From assembly GCF_009914335.1 (NCBI RefSeq), contig NZ_CP043925.1:1488001-1552000 (forward strand): a DNA stretch of 64,000 bases, given 5' to 3'. Below are positions 38,990 to 46,731 of the stretch, in pieces. The position numbers and the translations under genes are program-made. Source of the stretch: Proteus columbae. GTDB taxonomy: Bacteria; Pseudomonadota; Gammaproteobacteria; Enterobacterales; Enterobacteriaceae. Numbering within the stretch: position 1 is the stretch's first letter; each line of letters opens with the position of its first letter. Below the pieces are notes generated by a model that was not told the DNA's origin, searched no databases, and saw only the letters and a list, made by a program, of their open reading frames with translations.

Positions 38990-39019
38990 AAAGGCAGGAT
39001 AAAACCCGCCTTTTATTTT
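38990..39019. terminator. terminator between convergent dld and sbcB
   Basis: AAAGGC...GCCTTTTATTTT with inner GG/CC pairs forms a stem in the 68-bp gap between the stop codons; the T-run is on the dld side. Confidence 0.75.
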
Positions 39020-39024
39020 ATCAA

Positions 39025-40455
39025 TTAGCTCGCAATCTCTTGAGCATATAAATAAAGCTCTTGTAGCTGTTTTAATTTTTCCTCGTTATCGGCATGTTCT
39101 TCAGCTAATAACTGAATAGTATTAATATATTCGGTTAGTTTTTCTGGCGTTAACATCTCTTTTCTATGCGCCAACCAACGTTGTTGTTCGTCATAATTAA
39201 GCGTTGAAGGATAATTTCTTGCTCGATAACGGAAAAACAGAGGTTCCATTCTCGCATCTTCAAATGTTAAGTCTAAAGCGGGTAAATTCTGTGGTTGCGT
39301 TGAGCGAATAATCTCCATCGCACTACGATCATTTTCACTGAAAAAACCATTATAAATTTGTGAATCAACATTATCAGAGACTACAAAAGGTGTTTGTTGT
39401 GCAAATATTTCCACGACTTTATTGCGTATTTCAGGATGAGAAAATAATAGTGCCTGGTTTTTTAAACAAGTATCAACATCTAAACCAATTCTATCTGCAT
39501 CTTGCTGTCTTAATGTATTTTGCGGTGCCACAATGGGGCATTTATTAATATGCAGTAATTTAATTGGAACTGGTGGCTCATCGACTGATAATTCACTACG
39601 TGGTGTATATAAACGTTCACGCAATTGGTCTGAATCGAGTGTTAATAAAGGCGATATATCTGCGGCTAAGTCGCAAACAATAACTGCATTGCGATTATCA
39701 GGATGCCACGCTAATGGTGCAACAAGGCTCAAATTAGAGCGTGCGGCACCAAACATACCTGAAACATGCACAATCGGTGTCATTGCTGGAATATCAATTA
39801 GCGCCTGTACTTTGCGTTTATCGCGTAAATTAAAGAAATAATCAAACATGCGCGGTTGAGCTTGTTTTAATTTTTTTGCCATCGCAATGGTGGCATAAAC
39901 ATCAGACATCGCATCATGTGCATTCTCATGAGAAATACCATTTGCTTTGGTTAATAATTCTAAACGGAAGCTTGGAAAACCGTCTTCATTTTCAGGCCAA
40001 ACAATACCTTCAGGGCGCAGTGCATAACAGGCACGTAAAACATCAAGTAAATCCCAACGTGAATTTCCTTTTTGCCAACTATAAGCATAAGGATCATAAA
40101 AATTACGATAAAGGATATTTCGTGTGACTTCATCATCAAATCGAAGGTTGTTATAGCCCATAATACAACTATTAGGTTGGCTAAAAGCTTGATGAATTTG
40201 ACGAGTAAATTCGGCTTCAATCACCCCATTTTTTGCCGCAACTTGTGGCGTTATTCCTGTGATCATCACGGCTTCTGGGTGAGGCAGATAATCATCATTA
40301 GGCTTGCAATAAATAACGAGAGGATCTTCAATAATATTGAAATCCATATCGGTTCTTACACCCGCAAATTGCGCAGGGCGATCAAGTGCTGGGTGCGTGC
40401 CAAAGGTTTCGTAGTCATGAACATAGAACGTTGGTTGTTTGATTGTGTTAGTCAA
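39025..40455 (-). CDS. sbcB: exonuclease I
   Basis: A 476-residue 3'-5' single-strand DNA exonuclease of the DnaQ superfamily, the length of E. coli ExoI (475). Exo motifs: 'HDYETFG' (DxE, about residues 13-19), 'GYNNLRFDD' (about 106-114) and the 'HDAMSDVYA' HxxxxD block (about 179-187). A C-terminal SH3-like and helical exonuclease I domain follows. It acts in mismatch repair and recombination and binds the SSB tail. It is the last host gene before the lambdoid prophage. Confidence 0.96.
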   Translation of the reverse strand: MTNTIKQPTFYVHDYETFGTHPALDRPAQFAGVRTDMDFNIIEDPLVIYCKPNDDYLPHPEAVMITGITPQVAAKNGVIEAEFTRQIHQAFSQPNSCIMGYNNLRFDDEVTRNILYRNFYDPYAYSWQKGNSRWDLLDVLRACYALRPEGIVWPENEDGFPSFRLELLTKANGISHENAHDAMSDVYATIAMAKKLKQAQPRMFDYFFNLRDKRKVQALIDIPAMTPIVHVSGMFGAARSNLSLVAPLAWHPDNRNAVIVCDLAADISPLLTLDSDQLRERLYTPRSELSVDEPPVPIKLLHINKCPIVAPQNTLRQQDADRIGLDVDTCLKNQALLFSHPEIRNKVVEIFAQQTPFVVSDNVDSQIYNGFFSENDRSAMEIIRSTQPQNLPALDLTFEDARMEPLFFRYRARNYPSTLNYDEQQRWLAHRKEMLTPEKLTEYINTIQLLAEEHADNEEKLKQLQELYLYAQEIAS

Positions 40456-40583
40456 TGTTATCTACCGTAATAATTTATGTTTTAATTCATTGATTTATTG
40501 CTATTTATAGCACCTTGATATCAACTATTTCGCTCTTTTGGGTGCTAATGTCCTTTACTGTCCAGTATCGTCCATGCCATATT

Positions 40584-40625
40584 GAGTACAGAATGAGTAC
40601 AAAACTACAAAAAAGAGTGAGTACA
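40584..40625. repeat. three GAGTACA repeats before int (candidate arm-type sites)
   Basis: GAGTACA occurs at 40584-40590, 40595-40601 and 40619-40625, with a spacing of 11 and 24 bp, directly upstream of int. Just left, GTCC is repeated (40550, 40561, 40571). This is where attL and the integrase arm sites should lie; the core cannot be fixed without the right end of the prophage. Confidence 0.55.
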
Positions 40626-40632
40626 AAATATT

Positions 40633-41808
40633 ATGGCTCTTAGTGACACGAAGCTTAGATCTATTAATGGTAAACCATATTCAGGTAAACCAGAAGTAGC
40701 TGATGAAGATGGTCTCAGCGTTAGGATATCTCCAAAGGGAGTGATTACCTTCCAATGCAGATATAGATTAGATGGAAAGCAGCATAGAATTAGCATTGGT
40801 AGATACCCAATAGTTACTCTTAGAGATGCTAGGGTAAGGGCTGATGAAATTAAGGAGTGTGTTGCTAGGGGAAACGATCCTAGACATCATGATGGGAAAG
40901 AAAGCAGAAACATTGTTACATTGCATGACTGCATCTCTTATTGGAAGCAAACCTACTTCCCGCAACTGAGAGAGAATACAATACTATTGTATGAGGCTGT
41001 TGTTGTTAAAAATACCAGAAATATCTTTACTGGCATTGATATAGAGGAGATATCCTCTAAAAACTGGATGGATTTATTTTTGGCTTTCGAAAAAGAGAAC
41101 CCCAAGAAAGCAAGAACTATATTTGTACAGCTAAAGTCAGCTATAAATTGGTGCATTAGAAGGCAGTTTATTAACTCATGCGAGTTGATGAAGATAAGCC
41201 CAAAAGATATAGGTATAAGAACAAATAAAGGCGAGAGGGTTCTGACATATAATGAGCTTGCTAAAATATGGATAGCAATAGAAAGAAGCAGAGCGTCAAC
41301 GTCTAATAAGCTTTTGCATCAAATGGCCATGCTATGGGGATGCAGACTATCAGAACTCAGAAGATCGAGAAAGTCAGACTTTGACTTGAAGGAGAAAGTA
41401 TGGACTATTACTCCTGAATATAGCAAGGCAAAAAACACAATAAGAAGACCTATATTTGATGGAATAGAGCCATTATTAAATAAGGCACTAATCACATACA
41501 AAGATTATTTATTCCCAGGGCAAGATATTAGCAAGCCAATAACAATAGCTGCTGCCAATAGATATGTTGGAAGAATAAGAGATGAAATGAACTTAGAATA
41601 CTGGAGAACTCATGATTTTAGGCGCTCTCTAGCTACTAGGTTATCAGAGGAGGGTGTTGCCCCGCATGTCATAGAGAAAATGCTAGGGCATGAGCTTGGT
41701 GGGATCATGTCTGTGTATAATAAGCATGACTGGATTGATGAGCAAAGAAAGGCGTATGAGATACACTTTACTAAAATAATGGATCACGTTAGGGAGTTAT
41801 CTGACTAG
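40633..41808 (+). CDS. int: tyrosine-recombinase integrase, P4-like
   Basis: A 391-residue integrase. The N-terminal DUF4102-like arm-binding domain ('LSDTKLRSINGKPYSGKPEVADEDGLSVRISPKG'), the core-binding SAM-like domain (about 95-180) and the catalytic domain are intact, with Arg238, Lys267 region, His327-x-x-Arg330, His353 and nucleophile Tyr362. AGA, AGG and ATA codons are frequent, unlike the host genes. It drives insertion of the lambdoid prophage next to sbcB. P4-type integrases usually choose tRNA genes, but none is seen at this junction. Confidence 0.93.
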   Translation: MALSDTKLRSINGKPYSGKPEVADEDGLSVRISPKGVITFQCRYRLDGKQHRISIGRYPIVTLRDARVRADEIKECVARGNDPRHHDGKESRNIVTLHDCISYWKQTYFPQLRENTILLYEAVVVKNTRNIFTGIDIEEISSKNWMDLFLAFEKENPKKARTIFVQLKSAINWCIRRQFINSCELMKISPKDIGIRTNKGERVLTYNELAKIWIAIERSRASTSNKLLHQMAMLWGCRLSELRRSRKSDFDLKEKVWTITPEYSKAKNTIRRPIFDGIEPLLNKALITYKDYLFPGQDISKPITIAAANRYVGRIRDEMNLEYWRTHDFRRSLATRLSEEGVAPHVIEKMLGHELGGIMSVYNKHDWIDEQRKAYEIHFTKIMDHVRELSD

Positions 41809-41977
41809 CACCGCCGTTTTTAATCCACTTATAAACATCTGTTCTCAGGTATGCTTTAGGTCTCAATCTAATAGGGCGAGGAAACTTCCTTCTTCGCTCG
41901 TAATCCCATAGTGTTTGTCTGGATGAAATACCTAATTTATTCATTACTTCATCACTAGTCATTAATGTTCTATCCAT
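41789..41977 (-). CDS. AlpA/HTH_17-type excisionase
   Basis: A 62-residue MerR-like winged-helix protein: 'MTSDEVMNKLGISSRQTLWDYERRRKFPRPIRLRPKAYLRTDVYKWI' has the AlpA pattern (helix-turn-helix, then the FP.P.RL wing and WxxxD/VxxW ending). Its 3' end overlaps the int 3' end by 20 nt, convergently. It is the last gene of the leftward pL operon and the probable recombination directionality factor. Confidence 0.75.
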   Translation of the reverse strand: MDRTLMTSDEVMNKLGISSRQTLWDYERRRKFPRPIRLRPKAYLRTDVYKWIKNGGASQITP

Positions 41978-42185
41978 CTTTCTCTTCCTTTTGTAATTTC
42001 CGTAGGTAATACGATAGGATCATCTTGTCCTGATAGTTCATGTGATTTAGAGGCTTAAACTTCGGTGTGTATTTATCGAGGATCTGAGTGGTCAGTTTGT
42101 CGCTTGGTATTCCGTGGCTTCTGAGCTCAATTAAGCATTCCTTTGCTATTTGCCTTCGTGCGTTTTCCATTGCCTGTGCATTCAT
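41970..42185 (-). CDS. small phage protein, unknown
   Basis: A 71-residue, Lys/Gln-rich helical protein, overlapping both neighbours by a few nt. No family recognised; early pL-operon gene by position. Confidence 0.6.
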   Translation of the reverse strand: MNAQAMENARRQIAKECLIELRSHGIPSDKLTTQILDKYTPKFKPLNHMNYQDKMILSYYLRKLQKEEKDG

Positions 42186-42388
42186 AGCCTTTGCCTTTTA
42201 TTGCGCAAAGTGACCATATATGATTTACGACAGTTTTCTATTTCGACGGGATAAATATTCTTTCCTATCTTTATTTTGTGGCTAACGATTATTCCAGTTC
42301 GATTATATTTCTTTTTATGGGCTTCCAGCGCCTCATTAATAGCAATCCTTTCTGTGGGCGTGACTTCACCTCGAATTATTAATCTCAT
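42182..42388 (-). CDS. small phage protein, possibly DUF4060-like
   Basis: A 68-residue basic protein ('MRLIIRGEVTPTERIAINEALEAHKKKY') with the opening MRLI.RG...T..ER.A of small lambdoid proteins of the DUF4060 type. ATGA overlap with the gene downstream. Function unknown. Confidence 0.55.
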   Translation of the reverse strand: MRLIIRGEVTPTERIAINEALEAHKKKYNRTGIIVSHKIKIGKNIYPVEIENCRKSYMVTLRNKRQRL

Positions 42389-42395
42389 AATTCAC

Positions 42396-42950
42396 CTATG
42401 CTATTTTCCATTCATTTAATATTTTATTGCCGATATTAATTAACTCGTCTCTATCGACAGTATTAATTATCTTTCGTGGTTTGATGTATGGTCGCCATAT
42501 TAAAAGCATTGAGCCTTTATTATTTCCATTAACTGGTTTGCTTGTTCCTGCATTAATAAAAGATATTCTTCCTCCTGTAATTAGTCTTACTTCATCAACT
42601 GTTTCTAATGCAGAATTAAACCAACCGACAGAAGTATCAGCAGGAATTAACATCACGATAGGCTGTAATTGCCTTTTACATTGTTCGGCGGCTTTATTAA
42701 TCCAGGGCTGAATATCAGAATAGGGTGGGTTTATCCAAATAGCACCATAACTTTCCCAGTCGCAATTTAACGAGTCGTCTTTTTCGGTGAGGTAATGAGA
42801 GCAGAGTGCATTATTTTTATCGGCGGCAGCATCTAAATAGAAACCGAATTCAGCGTCCAGTGCTGTGAATAAAGGTATGGGAGTTTGCCATCTATCACGC
42901 AATTCCTTTGGTGTGTGGCTACCTCCGTAGTCAGCCTTCATTCTCCGCAT
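42396..42950 (-). CDS. phage DNA N-6-adenine methyltransferase
   Basis: A 184-residue member of the phage N6-adenine methyltransferase family (Dam-like, as in lambdoid phages). The catalytic motif NPPY is at residues 74-77, and the family pattern 'D.WQTP.PLF..LD.EFGF.LDAAA' opens the domain (residues 19-43). It probably methylates adenines in phage DNA to protect against restriction. MRRM.. start at 42950; Met4 (42941) is also possible. It overlaps the ninX-like gene by 20 nt. Confidence 0.9.
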   Translation of the reverse strand: MRRMKADYGGSHTPKELRDRWQTPIPLFTALDAEFGFYLDAAADKNNALCSHYLTEKDDSLNCDWESYGAIWINPPYSDIQPWINKAAEQCKRQLQPIVMLIPADTSVGWFNSALETVDEVRLITGGRISFINAGTSKPVNGNNKGSMLLIWRPYIKPRKIINTVDRDELINIGNKILNEWKIA

Positions 42951-43260
42951 CCTTCATAATCAGAAAGCAAGTCATAGCTGCGCGATAATAGTTTTTATCG
43001 TAAACCTCAAGTTCACCTTTGCTTTCACAAATATGACTCGCAGACCAGCCAACGATATTACCAATAAAATTCATTCCTATTTTATTTCCAATAATAATCG
43101 GCATTGCGTCAGATGGGTTGTTGCAAGGGGCGAAAGGCGTTGCATCCATATCATCAAACAAAACTATTTCAGTACGTTCGTATGCAATTGTGTTTAATTT
43201 AAGACTCTCAGCAACCTTTTTATTAATCTCGAAGTCAGATAGTTCGGTGTATCTATTCAT
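42931..43260 (-). CDS. ninX: NinX-like protein (DUF2591)
   Basis: A 109-residue protein with the NinX pattern: 'MNRYTELSDFEINKKVAE', 'PFAPCNNPSDAMPIIIGNKI' and 'YRAAMTCFLIMKDAENEG'. Homologues are common in lambdoid phages (P22 NinX); function is unknown. It overlaps both neighbours. Confidence 0.82.
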   Translation of the reverse strand: MNRYTELSDFEINKKVAESLKLNTIAYERTEIVLFDDMDATPFAPCNNPSDAMPIIIGNKIGMNFIGNIVGWSASHICESKGELEVYDKNYYRAAMTCFLIMKDAENEG

Positions 43261-43438
43261 TGATTAACTCCCAATATTCACAAGTATTTTTATTAATAAT
43301 TCCGCCTGCTTCCAAGTGACCAATCACACAACTAACCTGACTCCTTGAATAATCAGGGCTGCATAAGTGATATAGTTCGTCTGTGGTAAGCTGATTACAT
43401 TGAAGAACTTCTATTATTCTCTCTCTTAATTTATTCAT
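43253..43438 (-). CDS. small winged-helix phage protein
   Basis: A 61-residue protein, start ATG 43438. 'LRERIIEVLQCNQLTTDELYHLC...RSQVSCVIGHLEAGGII' reads as a winged helix-turn-helix (helix 3 then wing). It may regulate transcription, or be a remnant of a larger replication-associated wHTH. The start overlaps the upstream stop (ATGA). Confidence 0.6.
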   Translation of the reverse strand: MNKLRERIIEVLQCNQLTTDELYHLCSPDYSRSQVSCVIGHLEAGGIINKNTCEYWELINE

Positions 43439-43593
43439 TCCCTCATCACCTCTCCACAAATAACCTCAACATTCCTCACTGACATTAAATATTCAGCACG
43501 TTTATTGCATTCCGATTGCGTGTATATATCTTCCGTTACAGGCACAGCAGAACCCTGTATTAGTATGAGTAATACATATCCGATTATTTGCAT
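43435..43593 (-). CDS. 52-residue protein with signal-like N terminus
   Basis: Read directly from the sequence: ATG 43593 to TGA 43435, 52 residues starting MQIIGYVLLILIQGSAVPVT, then a Cys-containing soluble part ('TQSECNKRAEYLMSVRNVEVICGEVMRE'). The start overlaps nothing and the stop overlaps the next ATG (ATGA). The N terminus looks like a signal peptide or single membrane segment. SD is weak (AAGATAACC). The spacing of coupled stops supports it as real. Confidence 0.55.
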   Translation of the reverse strand: MQIIGYVLLILIQGSAVPVTEDIYTQSECNKRAEYLMSVRNVEVICGEVMRE

Positions 43594-43595
43594 GG

Positions 43596-43754
43596 TTATC
43601 TTGTTTTATATGAGCTGGCTACTTTGAATTTAGAATTTAAGTTATTAGCTCTTTTTTCTGCATCTGAATATGAAATAAATCCTTTCTCAATCATATTTCC
43701 ATTTAATAAAATAACTGGTTTGCCGTTAATTAGTTCGGGCTTGTATTTATCCAT
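43596..43754 (-). CDS. 52-residue phage protein, unknown
   Basis: ATG 43754 to TAA 43596, starting MDKYKPELINGKPVILLNG. AGGTGGAG lies 3-9 nt upstream, and the ATG shares a base with the stop of the upstream gene (TGATG). No family recognised. The Lys-rich C terminus ends 'SSYKTR'. Confidence 0.6.
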   Translation of the reverse strand: MDKYKPELINGKPVILLNGNMIEKGFISYSDAEKRANNLNSKFKVASSYKTR

Positions 43755-43927
43755 CACTCCACCTCATTCAACATGTCAAACCCTGACTTTGTTAATGTCC
43801 AGCCAATGATTGTTTGTCTAATTAACCCTTTTTTCTCAAAAGATTTAAGCGTTCTGCCATCAACTCCAGTCCCAAACTTGTCTCTCACAATGTCTAATGT
43901 TTTAATTTGCTTATCTGTTAATTTCAT
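43754..43927 (-). CDS. 57-residue phage protein, wHTH-like
   Basis: ATG 43927 to TGA 43754, starting MKLTDKQIKTLDIVRDKFG. AGAGGA lies 7 nt upstream. The helix pattern 'LTDKQIKTLDIVRDKFGTGVDGRTLKSFEKKGLI' followed by a beta hairpin suggests a small winged helix. It is coupled to the next gene by TGATG. Confidence 0.6.
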   Translation of the reverse strand: MKLTDKQIKTLDIVRDKFGTGVDGRTLKSFEKKGLIRQTIIGWTLTKSGFDMLNEVE

Positions 43928-43962
43928 ATTCATTCCTCTTCATTGCATCCCTGAGAGTTAAA

Positions 43963-44229
43963 TTAAAAGATAATTAAAGCTGTCGCTAAAAATGCACCTT
44001 TAACATCTTTATTTGATGGATAGTAATATGCTGAATAACCATCACGAGGAACTGCCTTGTAATAACAAACATCAACGCGATCGCAATTAACCCATTCCGA
44101 TTTATCGCTTTCACAAATAATGTTTTCTTTAATTGCAGTGTCGATAACTTGCTCTTTGGTTTGGCTGCCTTGCATCATCAAAATAGTTTCGTCATTAGAA
44201 TTTAGTAAATCCACTGTTTGCTTTTTCAT
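43963..44229 (-). CDS. 88-residue phage protein, unknown
   Basis: Start ATG 44229 (GGAGATAGAT upstream) rather than the longer frame to 44256. It contains 'CESDKSEWVNCDRVDVCYYKAV' with three cysteines and a hydrophobic C-terminal tail ('AFLATALIIF'). Not recognised. Confidence 0.55.
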   Translation of the reverse strand: MKKQTVDLLNSNDETILMMQGSQTKEQVIDTAIKENIICESDKSEWVNCDRVDVCYYKAVPRDGYSAYYYPSNKDVKGAFLATALIIF

Positions 44230-44314
44230 ATCTATCTCCTGTTTGCATCCTTGCACTGAATCCGTGGGTTAAATAAAGGGTAGGGTGTGTTTCATCCTTG
44301 AAATTAAAAATCCA

Positions 44315-45190
44315 TTAAATAACACCCATTAATTCATCTTTGCGAATTTGATAAACATCAGTCGCCTTTGAGAGCAGATCAGACTCATTAGCCAGCCATT
44401 TACCTGCGTATCTGTAAAGCTTATTGAGTTCATCAGTTGTTTTTGCACTGCTTGCCGCGTTAGTGAAATCAGATAACAACTCATCGGGCGTGCGTTTATC
44501 GGCTGGCTTTTCTGTTTCATCATTATTTTGTGGTTTGTTGTTAATCAAATTATTAAGTGACTGCTTTGTTGTTTTTGGCGTTATATCCCTTGCCGTTCTA
44601 GGCTCTGAATCAAATTCGTCAGGTGTGTAAACTCCGAGGATAACTTCGGGGCAATAAAGGCGAGCCCAATACTTAACTGCTAGATAGGCAATCTGCTGCT
44701 TTGGTGCTGTTTTCCATAACGGTGAATTTCTGGTGGTGATATCAATCATATAAAGCGGCTCACCCCATGTGATTTCATCCTCACCATGAAGAATGGCCCC
44801 AACCTGAACAAATAACCCGGCTTCGTCAGACTTGTCTTTTGTTCCCGTTATTCGCTCCCAATCACCGCCATATCGGTAATGAAATCGACCATTAACAGCT
44901 TTTGAACTTGTAACAACAGCGTTGACTAGCTGAGCCTCGTAGCCGAGCACGCCATTAACTAAGTGGGTTTTTTGAGCTACCGCATATGGATTCATTCGCC
45001 ATTGAGCCGCCTGTAACGCCACAGCTAAACAATCCGCTGGCTTGCCTGCTAAATGTCTCGGAACAGTAGCAACACCTTGAGACATAATCTCTGCAAATGC
45101 CTGAAGCTTTTGTAATCCTGATGGGCTGAATATTGCGGTTGATGTGTCAGCCTCATGTTCTGTATTGATAGTTGTTATTTCTTGAGACAT
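44315..45190 (-). CDS. recT: RecT-family single-strand annealing recombinase
   Basis: A 291-residue RecT-type annealing protein: 'LQKLQAFAEIMSQGVATVPRHLAGKPADCLAVALQAAQWRMNPYAVAQKTHLVNGVLGYEAQLVNAVV' is the family core (about residues 27-95). The C-terminal third (about 205-290) is charged and probably disordered. It is coupled to the RecE-like exonuclease upstream (2-nt gap). Together they form a Red/RecET double-strand-break recombination pair. Confidence 0.93.
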   Translation of the reverse strand: MSQEITTINTEHEADTSTAIFSPSGLQKLQAFAEIMSQGVATVPRHLAGKPADCLAVALQAAQWRMNPYAVAQKTHLVNGVLGYEAQLVNAVVTSSKAVNGRFHYRYGGDWERITGTKDKSDEAGLFVQVGAILHGEDEITWGEPLYMIDITTRNSPLWKTAPKQQIAYLAVKYWARLYCPEVILGVYTPDEFDSEPRTARDITPKTTKQSLNNLINNKPQNNDETEKPADKRTPDELLSDFTNAASSAKTTDELNKLYRYAGKWLANESDLLSKATDVYQIRKDELMGVI

Positions 45191-45191
45191 A

Positions 45192-46004
45192 TTAATCCCT
45201 CCGTTTAGCCCACGCAGGGCGTGATATAGGTTCTATGCCGCCCCAGTCATCATTGATACGGCACTCATGAAAAGTATGTAAATTTTGTTTGAATAAACTA
45301 AACCCAACATCAACGTCCTCTGAATCTAACTCAAAGACGTGAACTGGATATCTTCCACAATCAATTGTTTCGCTTACAGCAAGAAAGAGGAAAATTGGTG
45401 ACTCCCCAAAATGTTGCAAATAACCTTCCTGATACATTGCATGCTGAACGTGATAGCGAAACTCTTCGATGTGACGATCAAATCGACTCATATCGGCTAC
45501 TTTTTTTACATCGATAATTACTGGCTGATTTGATAAAAACTTGTCTGGTCTAATCCTGCATAATTCTTCCGTGTCTGCATCTTCCCAGTAAATTGACGCC
45601 TCGCTATAACCGTCAGCCTCAAGAAAATACCTTGCCGCGTGGTGGGCGAGGACACTATCACGCATTATTTTCAGCTTCCGATGCTGTTCGTGATCCATTA
45701 CAGTCTTCCCTGAATCATCACATTCTTTTAGAAAGTCCTTTTCTTCCTGCTTACCATCCTTCGTCCTTCTGTTAAATTCAGGAGCCTCAATGAACCTATT
45801 TAAAAATTCATCTGGCTCTAAAAGTAAGCAGTGAAGGGCGGTACCCATATCTAAAGCCTTCAACTTTTCCGTGTCTAATGGTGCATTTTTCTTCCATTTA
45901 TAAAACGCAGGGCTTCTTGCTATATCGTCCAACTGAGATTTACTAACCCCTAATCCATGGTGATAGTCCTCATTTGAAATGTCGTAATAGATACCGGGTT
46001 TCAT
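45192..46004 (-). CDS. recE: RecE-like exonuclease VIII (PD-(D/E)xK)
   Basis: A 270-residue protein equal to the C-terminal nuclease domain of RecE: 'MKPGIYYDISNEDYHHGLGVSKSQLDDIARSPAFYKW', 'DMGTALHCLLLEPDEF', and the catalytic core 'CRIRPDKFLSNQPVIIDVKKVADMSRF' (PD...DxK) with 'HVQHAMYQEGY'. It digests 5' ends of double-stranded DNA to expose strands for RecT. Its start overlaps the preceding small gene. Confidence 0.93.
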   Translation of the reverse strand: MKPGIYYDISNEDYHHGLGVSKSQLDDIARSPAFYKWKKNAPLDTEKLKALDMGTALHCLLLEPDEFLNRFIEAPEFNRRTKDGKQEEKDFLKECDDSGKTVMDHEQHRKLKIMRDSVLAHHAARYFLEADGYSEASIYWEDADTEELCRIRPDKFLSNQPVIIDVKKVADMSRFDRHIEEFRYHVQHAMYQEGYLQHFGESPIFLFLAVSETIDCGRYPVHVFELDSEDVDVGFSLFKQNLHTFHECRINDDWGGIEPISRPAWAKRRD

Positions 46005-46255
46005 CCTAAAACCTCTTTATCTATCCCGATCTGAATAGCTGTTCTAATTCCATCTAAAACTGCATCCAGTGCCTGAGGGCTGATTTCAAATACTGGATTT
46101 AACTTCCTTGCCAAATCCATGCACAGTAGTTCTTCGGGCAGGCTATCCATGACATCATCAACTGATATTTTCTCTTCCTGAGAATTAACAAACGCTTGTT
46201 TTTCCATTTGGCGTTCGTACCAGTCGTTTCTGAGTCCGTAGGTGCTGGTAATCAC
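46001..46255 (-). CDS. 84-residue phage protein upstream of recE
   Basis: Acidic, helix-rich small protein overlapping recE (ATGA-like junction) and the gene upstream. The middle 'VDDVMDSLPEELLCMDLARKL' is amphipathic. Not recognised; position suggests recombination accessory function, but that is inference. Confidence 0.55.
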   Translation of the reverse strand: MITSTYGLRNDWYERQMEKQAFVNSQEEKISVDDVMDSLPEELLCMDLARKLNPVFEISPQALDAVLDGIRTAIQIGIDKEVLG

Positions 46256-46515
46256 GCAACCCTCCTTAGCTTAGAAACACGTAATATCCTGTTAATAAAG
46301 GCTTCCTTACCAATCGCATTGATAGTCCGCTCAAGCGATTCATCGTCACAATCGAGTGCATATTCCATTGCCTCAACTGAGTCAATTTCCGTTAATTTAG
46401 CCAACTCAGCGAAACTTCCTGTCTCAATACTAAGCTTGCTACTTTCGTCAAATTCCATGACTGTCTTGCCGTCTACTACCCGAGTTCCGTTCGAGTAGCT
46501 GTATGAAATTTGCAT
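46252..46515 (-). CDS. 87-residue phage protein, unknown
   Basis: Start ATG 46515 with GAGGTG about 5 nt upstream. Acidic with a C-terminal basic end ('NRILRVSKLRRVA'); 'SYSNGTRVVDGKTVMEFDESSK' reads as a beta hairpin. It overlaps its downstream neighbour by 4 nt. Not recognised. Confidence 0.55.
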   Translation of the reverse strand: MQISYSYSNGTRVVDGKTVMEFDESSKLSIETGSFAELAKLTEIDSVEAMEYALDCDDESLERTINAIGKEAFINRILRVSKLRRVA

Positions 46516-46522
46516 AATCACC

Positions 46523-46678
46523 TCAGCTTACAAATGTCGGTATTACGCCAACGGTTGTCACAATGACCACAGCTAAACTGAACAACCATGGACTTGTACG
46601 TTTGTTTTTACGTGCTTGAGGCGTAGTGATACGCACCGCCATGCAATCACGCATAGTGATGTAATATTCTGATTTCAT
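46523..46678 (-). CDS. 51-residue single-membrane-helix protein
   Basis: Read directly: ATG 46678 to TGA 46523, starting MKSEYYITMRDCMAVRITTP. GAGGT lies 7-11 nt upstream. Basic 'ARKNKRTSPW' precedes a 20-residue hydrophobic segment ('LFSLAVVIVTTVGVIPTFV'), so it is an inner-membrane protein with cytoplasmic N terminus. Such microproteins are common in pL operons; function unknown. Confidence 0.6.
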   Translation of the reverse strand: MKSEYYITMRDCMAVRITTPQARKNKRTSPWLFSLAVVIVTTVGVIPTFVS

Positions 46679-46731
46679 TTTTACCTCGCTAGGTGGGCGA
46701 TAGGGTGGTTATCTGGTGTTGGTGCAGTGGG

